NCBI GenBank assembly: GCA_965263155.1
Contig: OZ253586.1
Span: forward strand, 372,001-436,000
DNA: 64,000 bases
From: JAAXIE01 sp965263155
Lineage (GTDB): Bacteria > Chloroflexota > Dehalococcoidia > Lucifugimonadales > JAAXIE01
Reading direction: 5' to 3'
The position numbers were made by a program, and so were the translations under genes. Position 1 is the stretch's first letter. Each line of letters opens with the position of its first letter. Below, one piece after another: positions 51,545 to 60,392 of this stretch. The notes beneath the pieces were generated by a model, which was not told the origin of the DNA, searched no databases, and worked only from the letters and a program-made list of their open reading frames with translations.

Positions 51545-52573
51545 ATGAAATACGCCGTTGCGACGATAGTGATAGTGATTTTGGTGGCCATCTTTGGCAC
51601 CCAAAGCATGTTCACCGTAGATGAGATCCAGTTGTCCGTAGTGACCCGCTTTGGCGAAATCAAGCAGGTCTACATCCAGCCCGGCCTTAAGTTCAAGGTG
51701 CCTTTCGTCGACCAGAAGAACTACTTCGACAAGCGTCTTCTCTATCGTGACCTCCCCGAGGCCACGCTGCCCGACTCGGAAACGCAATTCCTCAACATCG
51801 ATGCCTATGCCCGGTATCGAATCGGGCACCAGGAAAACGGCGTTGTGGTGACCTCCCACGGCGACGTACAGAATTTCTTTGAGACACTGACCACTCTGGA
51901 GCGCGCCGGAGAGCGCGTCGAGCGCGTGGTGGCTTCTGCTCTGCGCGACGAAGTGACGACAAGGCGTCGCGACGAGATTATCGGGGGCACCGTAAAAACC
52001 GTCGCAGCCGAGGTGACCGATCCCGATACAGAAATTAATTTGGAAGAGGCTTTGACCCTCGATAACGAAGCCGAGGTGGGCGAAGAGGTAACCGTACCTT
52101 CTCTGACACGACAAGAAATATTGGACGCCGTGAGGACTTCTGCCGAGGCGCAACTCGCCCAAGTCAATCAAGGACTCACCTTGGTGGATGTGCGGATCAA
52201 GCGGGCCGACTTCCCTGAGGAGACACAGCAGGCCATCTTCACCCGCATGCGAGCCGAGCGGGAACGGCTGGCCCGAGAGTTCCGTGCCGAGGGTCAGCGC
52301 GAGCGAGACCGCATTGAGGCCGACGTAAACCGCCAGAGGGACATAATCATCTCCGTGGCCGAAAGAGATGCCAACATCGCTAGGGGTGAAGGCGAGGCCC
52401 AATCCATCAGCATTCTGGCCGAGGCCTTGGAGAAGGACCCAGAGTTCTATTCCTTCCGACGCAGCTTGGAAGCGTACGTCAAGTTCCTCTCGCAGAACAG
52501 CACCGTAGTGTTGTCCTCCGACTCAGAGCTGCTGCGCTTCCTCGAAAGCACTTCCGCTGTCAACTCACGCTAA
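51545..52573 (+). CDS. hflC: HflC membrane protein (SPFH/prohibitin family)
   Basis: The partner of HflK. The N-terminal signal anchor YAVATIVIVILVAIFGTQS is followed by an SPFH domain (FTVDEIQLSVVTRFGEIKQV, PGLKFKVPFVDQKNYFDKRLL) and a coiled-coil region around ARTRAER-type sequence (TRMRAERERLAREFRAEGQR). 342 aa, slightly longer than usual owing to an acidic insertion near residues 155-185 (TDPDTEINLEEALTLDNEAE). Translated together with hflK. Confidence 0.93.
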   Translation: MKYAVATIVIVILVAIFGTQSMFTVDEIQLSVVTRFGEIKQVYIQPGLKFKVPFVDQKNYFDKRLLYRDLPEATLPDSETQFLNIDAYARYRIGHQENGVVVTSHGDVQNFFETLTTLERAGERVERVVASALRDEVTTRRRDEIIGGTVKTVAAEVTDPDTEINLEEALTLDNEAEVGEEVTVPSLTRQEILDAVRTSAEAQLAQVNQGLTLVDVRIKRADFPEETQQAIFTRMRAERERLAREFRAEGQRERDRIEADVNRQRDIIISVAERDANIARGEGEAQSISILAEALEKDPEFYSFRRSLEAYVKFLSQNSTVVLSSDSELLRFLESTSAVNSR

Positions 52574-52703
52574 TCACCCCATGCCGTGACACGGGGCAGT
52601 TGACCGGCTGATTCACTGGGTATACCCTTCTCTTTATATTCCGACCCATACTTTGTATATGGCCGCAAGCGGCCTCGACAAAGATGGCTCCTGGAGGAGC
52701 AGA

Positions 52704-53033
52704 ATGGCAAAGCCCTATCCGGTGACCGATAGTGATTTCGAAGAGAAAGTCCTCAAGGCATCCCAGCCGGTGTTGGTTGACTTCTGGGCCGAATGGTGCG
52801 GCCCCTGCAAGATGATTGCTCCTGTGGTGGATGACCTTGCCCAAGACTACGACGGCAAGATGGAGTTCGCCAAGCTGGATGTGGACGGCAACTCCAGCAC
52901 TGCCATGGCGTACGGTGTGCGCAGCATCCCTACGTTGCTGATATTCCAGAACGGCCAACCGGTAGCCCAAGTGGTGGGCGCGGTCTCCAAGGGCGCTTTG
53001 AAAAAGCACATCGACTCGGTGCTCGACGGCTAG
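52704..53033 (+). CDS. trxA: Thioredoxin
   Basis: A 109-aa thioredoxin with the classic FWAEWCGPCKMIAPVVDDLA active site and the cis-proline in RSIPTLLIF. It is cytoplasmic and reduces protein disulfides. The ATG at 52704 follows GGAGG by six bases; an upstream frame extending to 52653 is not supported. It lies between hflC and selC with short spacers. Both active-site residues are cysteine, not selenocysteine. Confidence 0.95.
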   Translation: MAKPYPVTDSDFEEKVLKASQPVLVDFWAEWCGPCKMIAPVVDDLAQDYDGKMEFAKLDVDGNSSTAMAYGVRSIPTLLIFQNGQPVAQVVGAVSKGALKKHIDSVLDG

Positions 53034-53070
53034 CCACCGGGCTGTCGCTCGACAGGCCAAGCCGAATCGT

Positions 53071-53165
53071 GGGAGTGGATGGGGCCCGGTGGCTCTTGCG
53101 GACTTCAAATCCGTCGTGCCTCGTAGCCCGGGGTAGGTGGGTTCGACTCCCTCCCACTCCCGCCA
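53071..53165 (+). tRNA. selC: tRNA-Sec (anticodon TCA)
   Basis: A 95-nt gene with the hallmarks of selenocysteine tRNA. It has an 8-bp acceptor stem (GGGAGTGG with CCACTCCC), a long variable arm (about 53113-53134), an anticodon arm GCGGACTTCAAATCCG with TCA in the loop, a T-arm with GGGTTCGACTCCC, G as discriminator and an encoded CCA. It decodes UGA as selenocysteine when SelB and a SECIS element are present. selA, selB and selD are not in the window. A decayed island follows directly, consistent with selC being an integration hot spot. Confidence 0.96.
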
Positions 53166-53539
53166 AACCTGGCCGCCAACACCTCCAAGTTACCTCTGTT
53201 TGTAGCTAACAGTAGACGTAACCCGTTGCACAACGATCGTTGTTGTGTCTAATTGCCCCGTAGTCTCAATGGATTTAGACGCAGATTCTAGACATAGGAC
53301 AGGGCGGTGATGGAAAGGAAAGAGCTGACGGTGGCGCAAGTTCGAGGCAACCTCGCCCGGGCGCATACGCCGACAGGGACGGGCTGCAGTTCCGCACGGT
53401 TTCCGTTGCATGCGCAAGGACTGGACCATTGAGCAAACGGCTACGTCTTGGGCTGTCGGTGAGGCGGTACTCGCGCACCACCTCGGCAACAGCGTTGTGC
53501 TGACGAGCACCACCTCCTCCAATAACATGCTCTATACCA
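53166..53539. other. Non-coding stretch behind selC
   Basis: No supported gene. It contains a short palindrome AACGATCGTT near 53236. I looked for a repeat of the selC 3' end (attachment-site duplication) up to 55.3 kb and did not see one. The stretch probably belongs to the decayed island. Confidence 0.4.
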
Positions 53540-53872
53540 ATGGTGATCCGAAGGGCTGTGTTGACCATTGAACGTTTAGACAAGCTCCTCACCACAAGGA
53601 GAGTAACGGCCGAGACTTGCGTTTCCCCCTCCACCATTTACCGTCTCTCGAGGAAGGGCGCATTTCCCAAGTCCATAAGCATTGGGCCTCTAGGTATGCG
53701 CTGGGTGGAATCCGAGATCAAAACCTGGCTTGCAGAATACAAAGGTGCAGACAAAGGAAAGATGGCTCAGGGCTGGCGGACTCCTGAGTCTCTTGCGTCT
53801 GGTTGGGGATCTAACCACTGTTGGAGCCGACCAAAAACTCCTCGAGTTGAGCAGACTACGTGCTCCAATTGA
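53540..53872 (+). CDS. AlpA-like excisionase/phage regulator (MerR-type HTH)
   Basis: Residues about 20-66 read TAETCVSPSTIYRLSRKGAF, then FPKSISIGPLGMRWVESEIKTWLAEY, the typical short winged helix of AlpA/Phage_AlpA regulators found in prophages and integrative elements. The remaining 45 residues have no family resemblance and may be read-through after a lost stop (normal AlpA proteins are about 65-75 aa). No integrase remains nearby. Its place behind selC suggests the remnant of an element that once integrated there. Confidence 0.65.
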   Translation: MVIRRAVLTIERLDKLLTTRRVTAETCVSPSTIYRLSRKGAFPKSISIGPLGMRWVESEIKTWLAEYKGADKGKMAQGWRTPESLASGWGSNHCWSRPKTPRVEQTTCSN

Positions 53873-54439
53873 GAGGCACATAAATGCGTGGCTCATCTGC
53901 TCCCGAAAGCTGACGTGGCAATGCGAATGTTGGACGGGCTAGCTTATACGCGGACTCTCGACGCCGAACCATTCAAACCCCATGACAGACGTGGTACGAG
54001 ACTCAACACGTTCAGGAGCCCCGGGCGTGAGGGTGCGGCCCTGTGAAGCGAAGGGCCAAGGCAATGCTGGGCCCCTGCCTTGGCTTGCTGGAATGTTGGG
54101 CGGACACCGCCGAAGCGGTCTGTGGTGCGCTCCCTCGGACAACGGGGGGTATCGTCCGGCATGTGGTGTCCCGGATGATGGTAATACCTGTTTTCAGAAC
54201 GTTCCCCTGCCCGACAACCGCTTAGGGACGCATCAGGGGGCAAAGATGCCATCAGGATACGACATAATGACGAATATCTTCCGCGATGAGGGAGTAGGAC
54301 TGGGAATAGAGTTTAAGAACATTGGCAACACATTTGCCACGGTGATGTCAGCACCGTGTCGGCCAATCCTATTCTAATATGCCTGGTCAATCGCCGGGAG
54401 ATCAACGGTGAGGTCTTGGTGCCCAATCACCGGGGACGG

Positions 54440-54810
54440 ACCGCCTTTGAGGTGTTCTGCTGGCTGATGGCGATAGCGGCACAACTACAAATGGCGATTT
54501 GCATCTGGGGCAGCGCCGCTTGATACAATCCGAGTCTCACTACAGGCGCATTGAGAACTACGTCGACATCATGACCGTCTTCGCCTCTCAACTGAGTCGG
54601 GATTGGAGCGATGGAACTGCATTTGATATCGAACCGGAAAGGCGTGCGTTGACTCTACGCATCATCGTCAGAGCTCTGTTCGGCGTTGAATCGCCCGATA
54701 CCGCGCAGCATATGGCACGGCCTTCGCGTTATGCTACGAGCGCATGTACCTTAGCCTGACACAGCCGCCCGTCATTCGATCATCCTCCGCATTCCGATGA
54801 TCTGCTGTCG
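54440..54810 (+). pseudogene. Cytochrome P450 remnant
   Basis: The central piece LHLGQRRLIQSESHYRRIENY, then DIMTVFASQLSRDWSDGTAFDI and RALTLRIIVRALFGV, is the helix C-D region of a bacterial cytochrome P450 (family pattern H-R-R-QRRL-x-QPAFH and LT-x-RI-x-x-x-LFG). Further down, in a shifted frame, ERMYLSLTQPPVIR corresponds to the next P450 segment. The haem-binding Cys region and the N-terminus are missing. Confidence 0.72.
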
Positions 54811-55128
54811 CCTCTCGTGCCGCCGCCAATAGACGGTCTCGGAAGCCGCTATGTCAAAGAAGAATGCGTCGAAGTTCTCAATACCTTTGACTTCCAGCTC
54901 CGTCCGTCGCTTGGAGACGCCGGACGCTTACGGCAACTGTACAGCACATAGTCGGTATTGAAACGCAAACCGGTGCACCCCCTCACGCTCTATAAACTCA
55001 ACAATCCCCGGCACATACATGTCGATGACAAATGCGGTACGGCCTATGTCGACGCCGGCCTCTGCTAGACCCGCTGCCAGCCGATGAATGGCCGGGTGAC
55101 GAGATTCCTTAGCCGGATACATGTTCAT
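54772..55128 (-). pseudogene. Unknown conserved-looking gene interrupted by TAA
   Basis: A single minus-strand frame reads through HPAIHRLAAGLAEAGVDIGR, FVIDMYVPGIVEFIEREGVH and FAFQYRLCAVQLP, hits TAA (54928-54930), and continues in the same frame with RRTELEVKGIENFDAFFFDIAASETVYWRR. The coherent composition on both sides indicates one gene of about 118 codons broken by a nonsense change. I do not recognise the family. Its 3' end overlaps the P450 remnant on the other strand. Confidence 0.5.
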
Positions 55129-55218
55129 TGGCCGGACCGGGCTAGAGATTCGGCCCTTAGTTAATACCGCGCGAAAAGATGCAGACCAGCAACAGCCAGG
55201 CGCGACGGCCGACGGTTT

Positions 55219-55247
55219 CTGACAGGGTGCTTGGAGAGGAATATAAT
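55219..55247 (+). promoter_or_regulatory. Sigma70-type promoter of the carboxylase operon
   Basis: CTGACA (55219-55224), a 17-bp spacer and TATAAT (55242-55247) predict a start near 55254, about 48 nt ahead of the carboxyltransferase ATG. It marks the boundary between the decayed island and the carboxylase operon. Confidence 0.75.
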
Positions 55248-55301
55248 GGTTGCTGTGACTAGGTGGGCCAGCTCTAAGAGGGAGGTCTGCCAAGGAATCG
55301 C

Positions 55302-56909
55302 ATGGAAGTAATCGGCTCCAACCTGCGAACTGCCGACCGGGATTTTCTGGACAACCAAGCCCGCATGGAAGCCTTGGTGCGCGACCTGAAGGGGCGGTTG
55401 GCCCAGGTGCGGACCGGCGGCGGGCAGGGTGCGGTGGAGTTGCACCGAAGCCGCGGGAAGCTGCTGGCCCGGGACAGGATTGAGCGGCTGGTGGACGCCA
55501 ACACTCCCTTCCTTGAGCTGAGTCCTCTCGCGGCATGGGACATGTACGACGGGGAGGAGGCATCCGCTGGGATCGTGACCGGCGTCGGTGTGGTCCAAGG
55601 CAAAGAGGTGATGGTTCTCGCCAATGATGCCACAGTCAAGGGCGGGGCCTATTACCCGATCACCGTCAAGAAGCATCTGCGCGCCCAAGAAATTGCCTTG
55701 GAGAACCACCTGCCCTGCATCTATCTAGTGGATTCCGGGGGAGCCTTCCTGCCATTGCAGGCGGAGGTGTTCCCCGACCGGGACCACTTCGGAAGAATCT
55801 TCTACAACCAAGCCCAGATGTCGGCCTTGGGCATTCCCCAAGTGGCGGTGGTCATGGGGTCCTGCACCGCTGGGGGCGCGTACATTCCGGCCATGAGCGA
55901 CGAGGTGGTCATGGTGCGGCAACAGGGAACCATCTTTCTCGGCGGGCCGCCTCTGGTACGGGCGGCCACTGGAGAAGAGGTCGACCCGGAGACCTTGGGC
56001 GGCACCGAGGTGCACACCCGGGTATCCGGAGTGGCCGACCATCGGGCCGCCGATGATGAGGATGCCCTAGCCATCACCCGGGACATCGTTGAGAACTTCG
56101 TGCGACGGCGTGACCCTCCCTTTGAAGTTTCCAGCCCGGAACCGCCAGCATATGAGCTCGGTGAGCTTTACGGCATAGTGTCGCCCGATAACCGGCGGCA
56201 GTACGACGTCCGCGAGGTAATTGCCCGTATCGTGGACGGAAGCCGCTTCCACGAGTTCAAGGCCGAGTACGGGGAAACCCTCGTCTGTGGCTTCTCGCGC
56301 ATCTGGGGGTATCCAGTGGGAGTGGTCGCCAACAACGGGGTCCTCTTCTCCGAGAGCGCTCTGAAGGGGACCCATTTCATTGAGTTGTGCAGCCAGCGAG
56401 GAATTCCCCTGCTGTTTCTGCAAAACATTACCGGCTTCATGGTGGGCCGGCAGTACGAGGCTGGGGGTATTGCCAAGGACGGGGCCAAGATGGTCATGGC
56501 CGTTTCCAACGCCTCCGTCCCCAAGTTCACCGTGATTATCGGTAGTTCCTTCGGAGCGGGAAACTACGGCATGTGTGGACGGGCCTACCAGCCCCGTTTC
56601 CTATGGACGTGGCCCAACGCCCGCATTTCAGTGATGGGAGGTCAGCAGGCGGCGGAGGTACTGCTTACCATAAGGCTGCAGCAACTGGAACGGCAGGGCC
56701 GGACCTTGGAGCACGAGGAGCGGGACGCCCTGCAACAGCCCATCCTGGAAAAGTACGAGATGGAGAGCGATCCCTACTACAGTACCGCGCGGCTGTGGGA
56801 CGACGGCATCATTGACCCGGTGGACACGCGGACAGTGGTAGGCTTGGGAATCGCTGCCTCCATCAACGCCCCCTTCCCTGAGCGGAAGCAGGGCGTCTTC
56901 CGGATGTGA
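55302..56909 (+). CDS. Acyl-CoA carboxylase, carboxyltransferase subunit (methylcrotonyl-CoA type)
   Basis: Transfers CO2 from biotin to an acyl-CoA. The 535-aa protein has the two crotonase-like carboxyltransferase domains. Acyl-CoA-binding glycine motifs are GGAYYPITVKKHLRAQEIAL and GSCTAGGAYIPAMSDE in the N-terminal half and NITGFMVGRQYEAGGIAKDG and GSSFGAGNYGMCGRAYQPRF in the C-terminal half. This pattern (in particular GRQYEAGGIAK and GNYGMCGRAY) fits the 3-methylcrotonyl-CoA carboxylase beta group, which acts in leucine breakdown, or geranyl-CoA relatives. An AAGGA site precedes the ATG. The biotin carboxylase and biotin-carrier genes follow. Confidence 0.92.
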   Translation: MEVIGSNLRTADRDFLDNQARMEALVRDLKGRLAQVRTGGGQGAVELHRSRGKLLARDRIERLVDANTPFLELSPLAAWDMYDGEEASAGIVTGVGVVQGKEVMVLANDATVKGGAYYPITVKKHLRAQEIALENHLPCIYLVDSGGAFLPLQAEVFPDRDHFGRIFYNQAQMSALGIPQVAVVMGSCTAGGAYIPAMSDEVVMVRQQGTIFLGGPPLVRAATGEEVDPETLGGTEVHTRVSGVADHRAADDEDALAITRDIVENFVRRRDPPFEVSSPEPPAYELGELYGIVSPDNRRQYDVREVIARIVDGSRFHEFKAEYGETLVCGFSRIWGYPVGVVANNGVLFSESALKGTHFIELCSQRGIPLLFLQNITGFMVGRQYEAGGIAKDGAKMVMAVSNASVPKFTVIIGSSFGAGNYGMCGRAYQPRFLWTWPNARISVMGGQQAAEVLLTIRLQQLERQGRTLEHEERDALQQPILEKYEMESDPYYSTARLWDDGIIDPVDTRTVVGLGIAASINAPFPERKQGVFRM

Positions 56910-56960
56910 AGCCCAGCATGTTCCTGCCTCAACCACAAGGTCCCGGCCGGATGTCTGCCG

Positions 56961-58463
56961 ATGTTCTCTAAAGTTCTAGTAGCTAATCGAGGCGAAATCG
57001 CGGTCCGGATCAACCAGACCCTCCGCGCCATGGGGATTGTCCCCATAGCGGTCTACTCGGAACCGGATGCCGGCGCTCCCCACGTGAACACGGCGGAGCA
57101 GTCCGTGGCCTTGTCGGGCAATACCGCCGAAGAGACCTACTTGAGCATCCCCAAAATCGTGCAAGCCGCCCGGGACTGCGGGGCGGGTGCGATACATCCT
57201 GGCTACGGCTTTCTGTCGGAGAATCCGGAGTTCGCCCGGGCCTGCCGGGAAGCGCAGATAACCTTCATCGGGCCGCATGCAGAAAGCATGTTGGCGCTGG
57301 CGGACAAGCTGCGTGCCAAGGACATTGCCCTGGGTGCCGGGGTGCCGGTGGTCCCGGGTTCTCCCGTGTGCGTCCCAGGGGACGCTGCGGCTGAGGAGTT
57401 CGTGGGCCGGTGGGGGTTCCCTCTTCTGGTGAAGGCTGCGGCCGGAGGGGGCGGTCGGGGTATGCGTCTGGTCAACGGGCGGCGGGAGTTGGAGAGGGAT
57501 ATGGAGTTGGCCAGCCGGGAGGCCCAAGCTGCCTTCGGCGACGGCCGGATATTCCTAGAGCGTTACGTTGCCAACCCCCGGCATGTGGAGGTGCAGGTGA
57601 TGGCCGACGAGTTCGGCCATACCATCCACCTCGGCGAGCGGGAATGTAGCATACAACGGCGCCACCAGAAGATAATTGAAGAGACTCCCTCCCCGGGCCT
57701 GACGCCGGAGTTGCGCCGGACCATGGAGGACGCAGCTATCGCCGTAGCTCGCAGGGCCGGATACGCCAACGCCGGAACAGTGGAGTTCCTGCTGGACCCG
57801 CAGAGCGGCGAGTTCTATTTCCTGGAAATGAATGCCCGGCTCCAGGTCGAGCACCCGGTCACCGAGGTCGTATTGGGGTTGGACATGGTGGAATGGCAGG
57901 TCCGTATCGCCAGTGGGGAACCGCTGACACTGCAACAGGATGAAATCCAGCCCCAAGGCCACGCCATAGAGTGCCGCATCTACGCCGAAGACCCTTACCG
58001 GGACTTTGTCCCGTCCACCGGAACGCTGTTGCGCTGGAGGCCTCCCAGCGGCCCTGGGCTGCGGCTGGACAGCGGCGTTGTCGAGGGCCAAGAGGTGTCC
58101 ATCTACTACGACCCCATGCTGGCGAAGCTCATATCCTGGGCGCCACGCCGCGACCTCAGTCTGCGGCGGATGGAGGTGGCCCTGTCCCAGTTTCTGGTGC
58201 TTGGCGTAATAACCAACATACCCCTGCTGCGGGCGGTGGTGGGTCATCCCCAGTTTCAGAGGGGCGAATACGATACTGGCTTCTTGGAGTGGAACCCAGC
58301 GGTTACCAGCCCAGCCGTGTCAGACGAATCCCGCTTGATGGCCCGGGCGCTGGCGGTGTGGGCGTCGCGTCAGCCGGTTCGGCCGGCGTCCTCGGCAGTA
58401 CGGGGAGATAGCCGGGTTAGCGTCAATCCTTGGCAGGACGCTGGGGGACAGAGGCTACCGTGA
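56961..58463 (+). CDS. Biotin carboxylase subunit
   Basis: The ATP-dependent enzyme that carboxylates the biotin carried by the next gene's product. 500 aa: the N-terminal domain starts FSKVLVANRGEIAVRINQTL and has AIHPGYGFLSENPEFAR; the ATP-grasp shows KAAAGGGGRGMRLV, EVQVMADEFGHTIHLGEREC and the catalytic LEMNARLQVEHPVTE; the C-terminal domain ends after ISWAPRRDLSLRRM. The biotinyl domain normally fused in methylcrotonyl-CoA carboxylase alpha subunits is absent here and encoded separately, with a four-base overlap (GTGA). Confidence 0.94.
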   Translation: MFSKVLVANRGEIAVRINQTLRAMGIVPIAVYSEPDAGAPHVNTAEQSVALSGNTAEETYLSIPKIVQAARDCGAGAIHPGYGFLSENPEFARACREAQITFIGPHAESMLALADKLRAKDIALGAGVPVVPGSPVCVPGDAAAEEFVGRWGFPLLVKAAAGGGGRGMRLVNGRRELERDMELASREAQAAFGDGRIFLERYVANPRHVEVQVMADEFGHTIHLGERECSIQRRHQKIIEETPSPGLTPELRRTMEDAAIAVARRAGYANAGTVEFLLDPQSGEFYFLEMNARLQVEHPVTEVVLGLDMVEWQVRIASGEPLTLQQDEIQPQGHAIECRIYAEDPYRDFVPSTGTLLRWRPPSGPGLRLDSGVVEGQEVSIYYDPMLAKLISWAPRRDLSLRRMEVALSQFLVLGVITNIPLLRAVVGHPQFQRGEYDTGFLEWNPAVTSPAVSDESRLMARALAVWASRQPVRPASSAVRGDSRVSVNPWQDAGGQRLP

Positions 58464-59011
58464 CCCCGAGCCACGGCGAGATGCGCGAGATGCATCCGGA
58501 GACGGGAGAAGCCTATCGCTACCGGATACAAGAGCGGGAAAACTATTTCACGTTCGACCTTGAAGGCGAGGTAGTGCCGGGGTTGAAACCCACCACTACG
58601 CTCAGCATTGAGTCACGGGATACCGGGCAAGGGTTGTGCCGCACCGAATCAGGCCGAACTCACGCCTTCGGTTGGGCATGGGTCGGCCCGGAGTTGCACC
58701 TGTGGCTAGATGGCGCACTGTTCGTGTTCCAGCGGGCAGAGACGCGGCGACGGGGCAACGCTCGCGCCACCGAGGCATCTGGAGATGTGCTGGCACCCAT
58801 GCCCGGCGTGGTGTTAGAGGTGCTGGTGGTCGAAGGCGACCGGGTCGAGCGAAACCAATCCGTCGTGGTGATGGAGTCCATGAAAATGGAGTTGGTGATC
58901 ACACCTTCCCGCAGCGGCGTCGTGCGGCGGGTGGCGGTACATCCGGGACAGCAAGTGGACCGCGGCATGCGCTTGTTGGAGTTGGTCCCTGAGAGCGATG
59001 CCGGGGAGTGA
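58460..59011 (+). CDS. Biotin carboxyl carrier subunit
   Basis: A 183-aa protein ending in a biotinyl domain with VVVMESMKMELVITPS (biotin lysine K142). The first 100 residues form a beta-rich BT-like domain that in fused alpha subunits links biotin carboxylase to the carrier and contacts the carboxyltransferase (YFTFDLEGEVV, HLWLDGALFVFQ). The GTG at 58460 overlaps the biotin carboxylase stop in GTGA, so translation is coupled. Frames open to 58430 upstream lie inside the carboxylase gene. Confidence 0.9.
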   Translation: MTPSHGEMREMHPETGEAYRYRIQERENYFTFDLEGEVVPGLKPTTTLSIESRDTGQGLCRTESGRTHAFGWAWVGPELHLWLDGALFVFQRAETRRRGNARATEASGDVLAPMPGVVLEVLVVEGDRVERNQSVVVMESMKMELVITPSRSGVVRRVAVHPGQQVDRGMRLLELVPESDAGE

Positions 59012-59494
59012 TGACTGACGGAAGCTGCCAACCCGTCATCCCGGCCAAGCCGGAACAGGATCCTGTGGGGTCGCCTCTCGATACATCAACGATGTCAGCC
59101 TCGCCACTCCTGGGAGCCCCGATCTCGATTCCGTTTTGCGTGAGGTCGCATGGACGGAGCCTGGTCCGCCGCACGGCCGAGTGCCCTATCACGCTTGTCT
59201 GGCGTGTAACTGTCCCGTTAGGGGCACGCCTATCAAGAACCCTGGCGAGCGCGGACATTGGGTGGAACGTCCAGTCCACGCCTACCTCCTCTTGGCAGTT
59301 ATCACCACTTCGTGAGCTATGGTGCTGAGGGTTTCGTCCGGCCTACGATGACATCGTGGCTGATATGTAGACAGGATTGGAAACGGGAAATCGGAGCGTG
59401 CGCTACCCGTCGATTCCCATATCCTGACTGATGGGAGGCGAACTCATGGCACGGTGTGTGAAGCAACGCCGGAGTTGCTGCGGGGCGTCTCGAC
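59012..59494. other. Intergenic stretch with a decayed repeat
   Basis: 59035-59062 contains GTCATCCCGGCCAAGCCGG, like the scattered short repeats at 11957 and 14181. No frame shows a recognisable protein. Confidence 0.4.
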
Positions 59495-59500
59495 GTGGCC

Positions 59501-59920
59501 ATGAGCATATACCTGGACCGGTTCCTCAATATGCCGACCCAACCCATCCCTGACGCCGTGCCCAGTCAGGCCCCGGACCGTCATCAGCTTGACCGGCTGC
59601 TGGAGATGGTGAATTGTCTGGCAGCAGGTAGAGAATCAGCCTTGGCCGTGTCGGGCTATTTGGCCGGCAACGGTGCGCCAGAGGAACTGCTGGCCACGAT
59701 GGGGCCGATAATGCTGCCTGAGGACGCCGACTCCCACTCTTTCCAGATCGTCGGCGCGGCGCTTGAGCAGTTCGAATCGCGAAAGGGCACCGAGTCTGGG
59801 CGGCACGTGATGATCGGTCTGTCCCACTTCCTGTCGGCCCATTCACCCATCCCCCGGACGCAGGACCAGACCTACCAGATAGCCCTTCGCCTCCAGCGTG
59901 GCGAAGACATTTACCGGTGA
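59501..59920 (+). CDS. Hypothetical helical protein (139 aa)
   Basis: No known family recognised. It starts MSIYLDRFLNMPTQPIPDAV and continues with helices such as DRHQLDRLLEMVNCLAAGRE and HVMIGLSHFLSAHSPIPRTQ, ending LQRGEDIYR. No signal peptide or membrane segment. A GTG six bases upstream (59495) is an alternative start; only a weak GGGG lies upstream. Its codon usage looks coding. It stands alone between the carboxylase operon and a Gfo/Idh gene. Confidence 0.6.
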   Translation: MSIYLDRFLNMPTQPIPDAVPSQAPDRHQLDRLLEMVNCLAAGRESALAVSGYLAGNGAPEELLATMGPIMLPEDADSHSFQIVGAALEQFESRKGTESGRHVMIGLSHFLSAHSPIPRTQDQTYQIALRLQRGEDIYR

Positions 59921-60392
59921 TGTTCGCTCACAACTAGCGAAGCACCACCATTAAGTGTGGCGATTGCACGGCACGGATCAATGCGAATTATGGCGTATCG
60001 TTAGCTGGCCAACGGTGGGCCTGGTTGACTATTAGCAGTACCATGCTTGGATGGGTGGTCTCATTGTGATGCTTTAGTCTGCTACTTAGCAGCCGACGTG
60101 TGCCCGTCTCTCGTGCTGCGAGCGCATGTCACATAGTGGGTGATGCCCGCACAGTTTCGGGTTGAGGCCGAAACGAGATCAACCCCCCGTCTCTACTGAG
60201 GACAGAGACGACACGTATCTCTGATGATTGCCTTCGCGGCCTCTGAGAGGCTACCTGCACCTCGTTTGTCGACGGTTACAGGAAGCTAACACACCGAAGC
60301 TGCGTATTCTGCCTTCATCTAGATGACGGTTGCCCGGCGCGCCGCCACATATCGAAGGATGCAGGATGCCAGCAATCTAAGGAGCACGCGTC
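59921..60392. other. Intergenic stretch, no gene seen
   Basis: No frame of note and no clear RNA structure recognised. The last 15 bases hold the AAGGAG site of the following gene. Confidence 0.5.

Noticed and set aside
59008..59328. A 106-aa frame after the biotin carrier gene
   Set aside because: Its beginning translates a scattered intergenic repeat (VIPAKPEQD), and the rest has no protein-like pattern.
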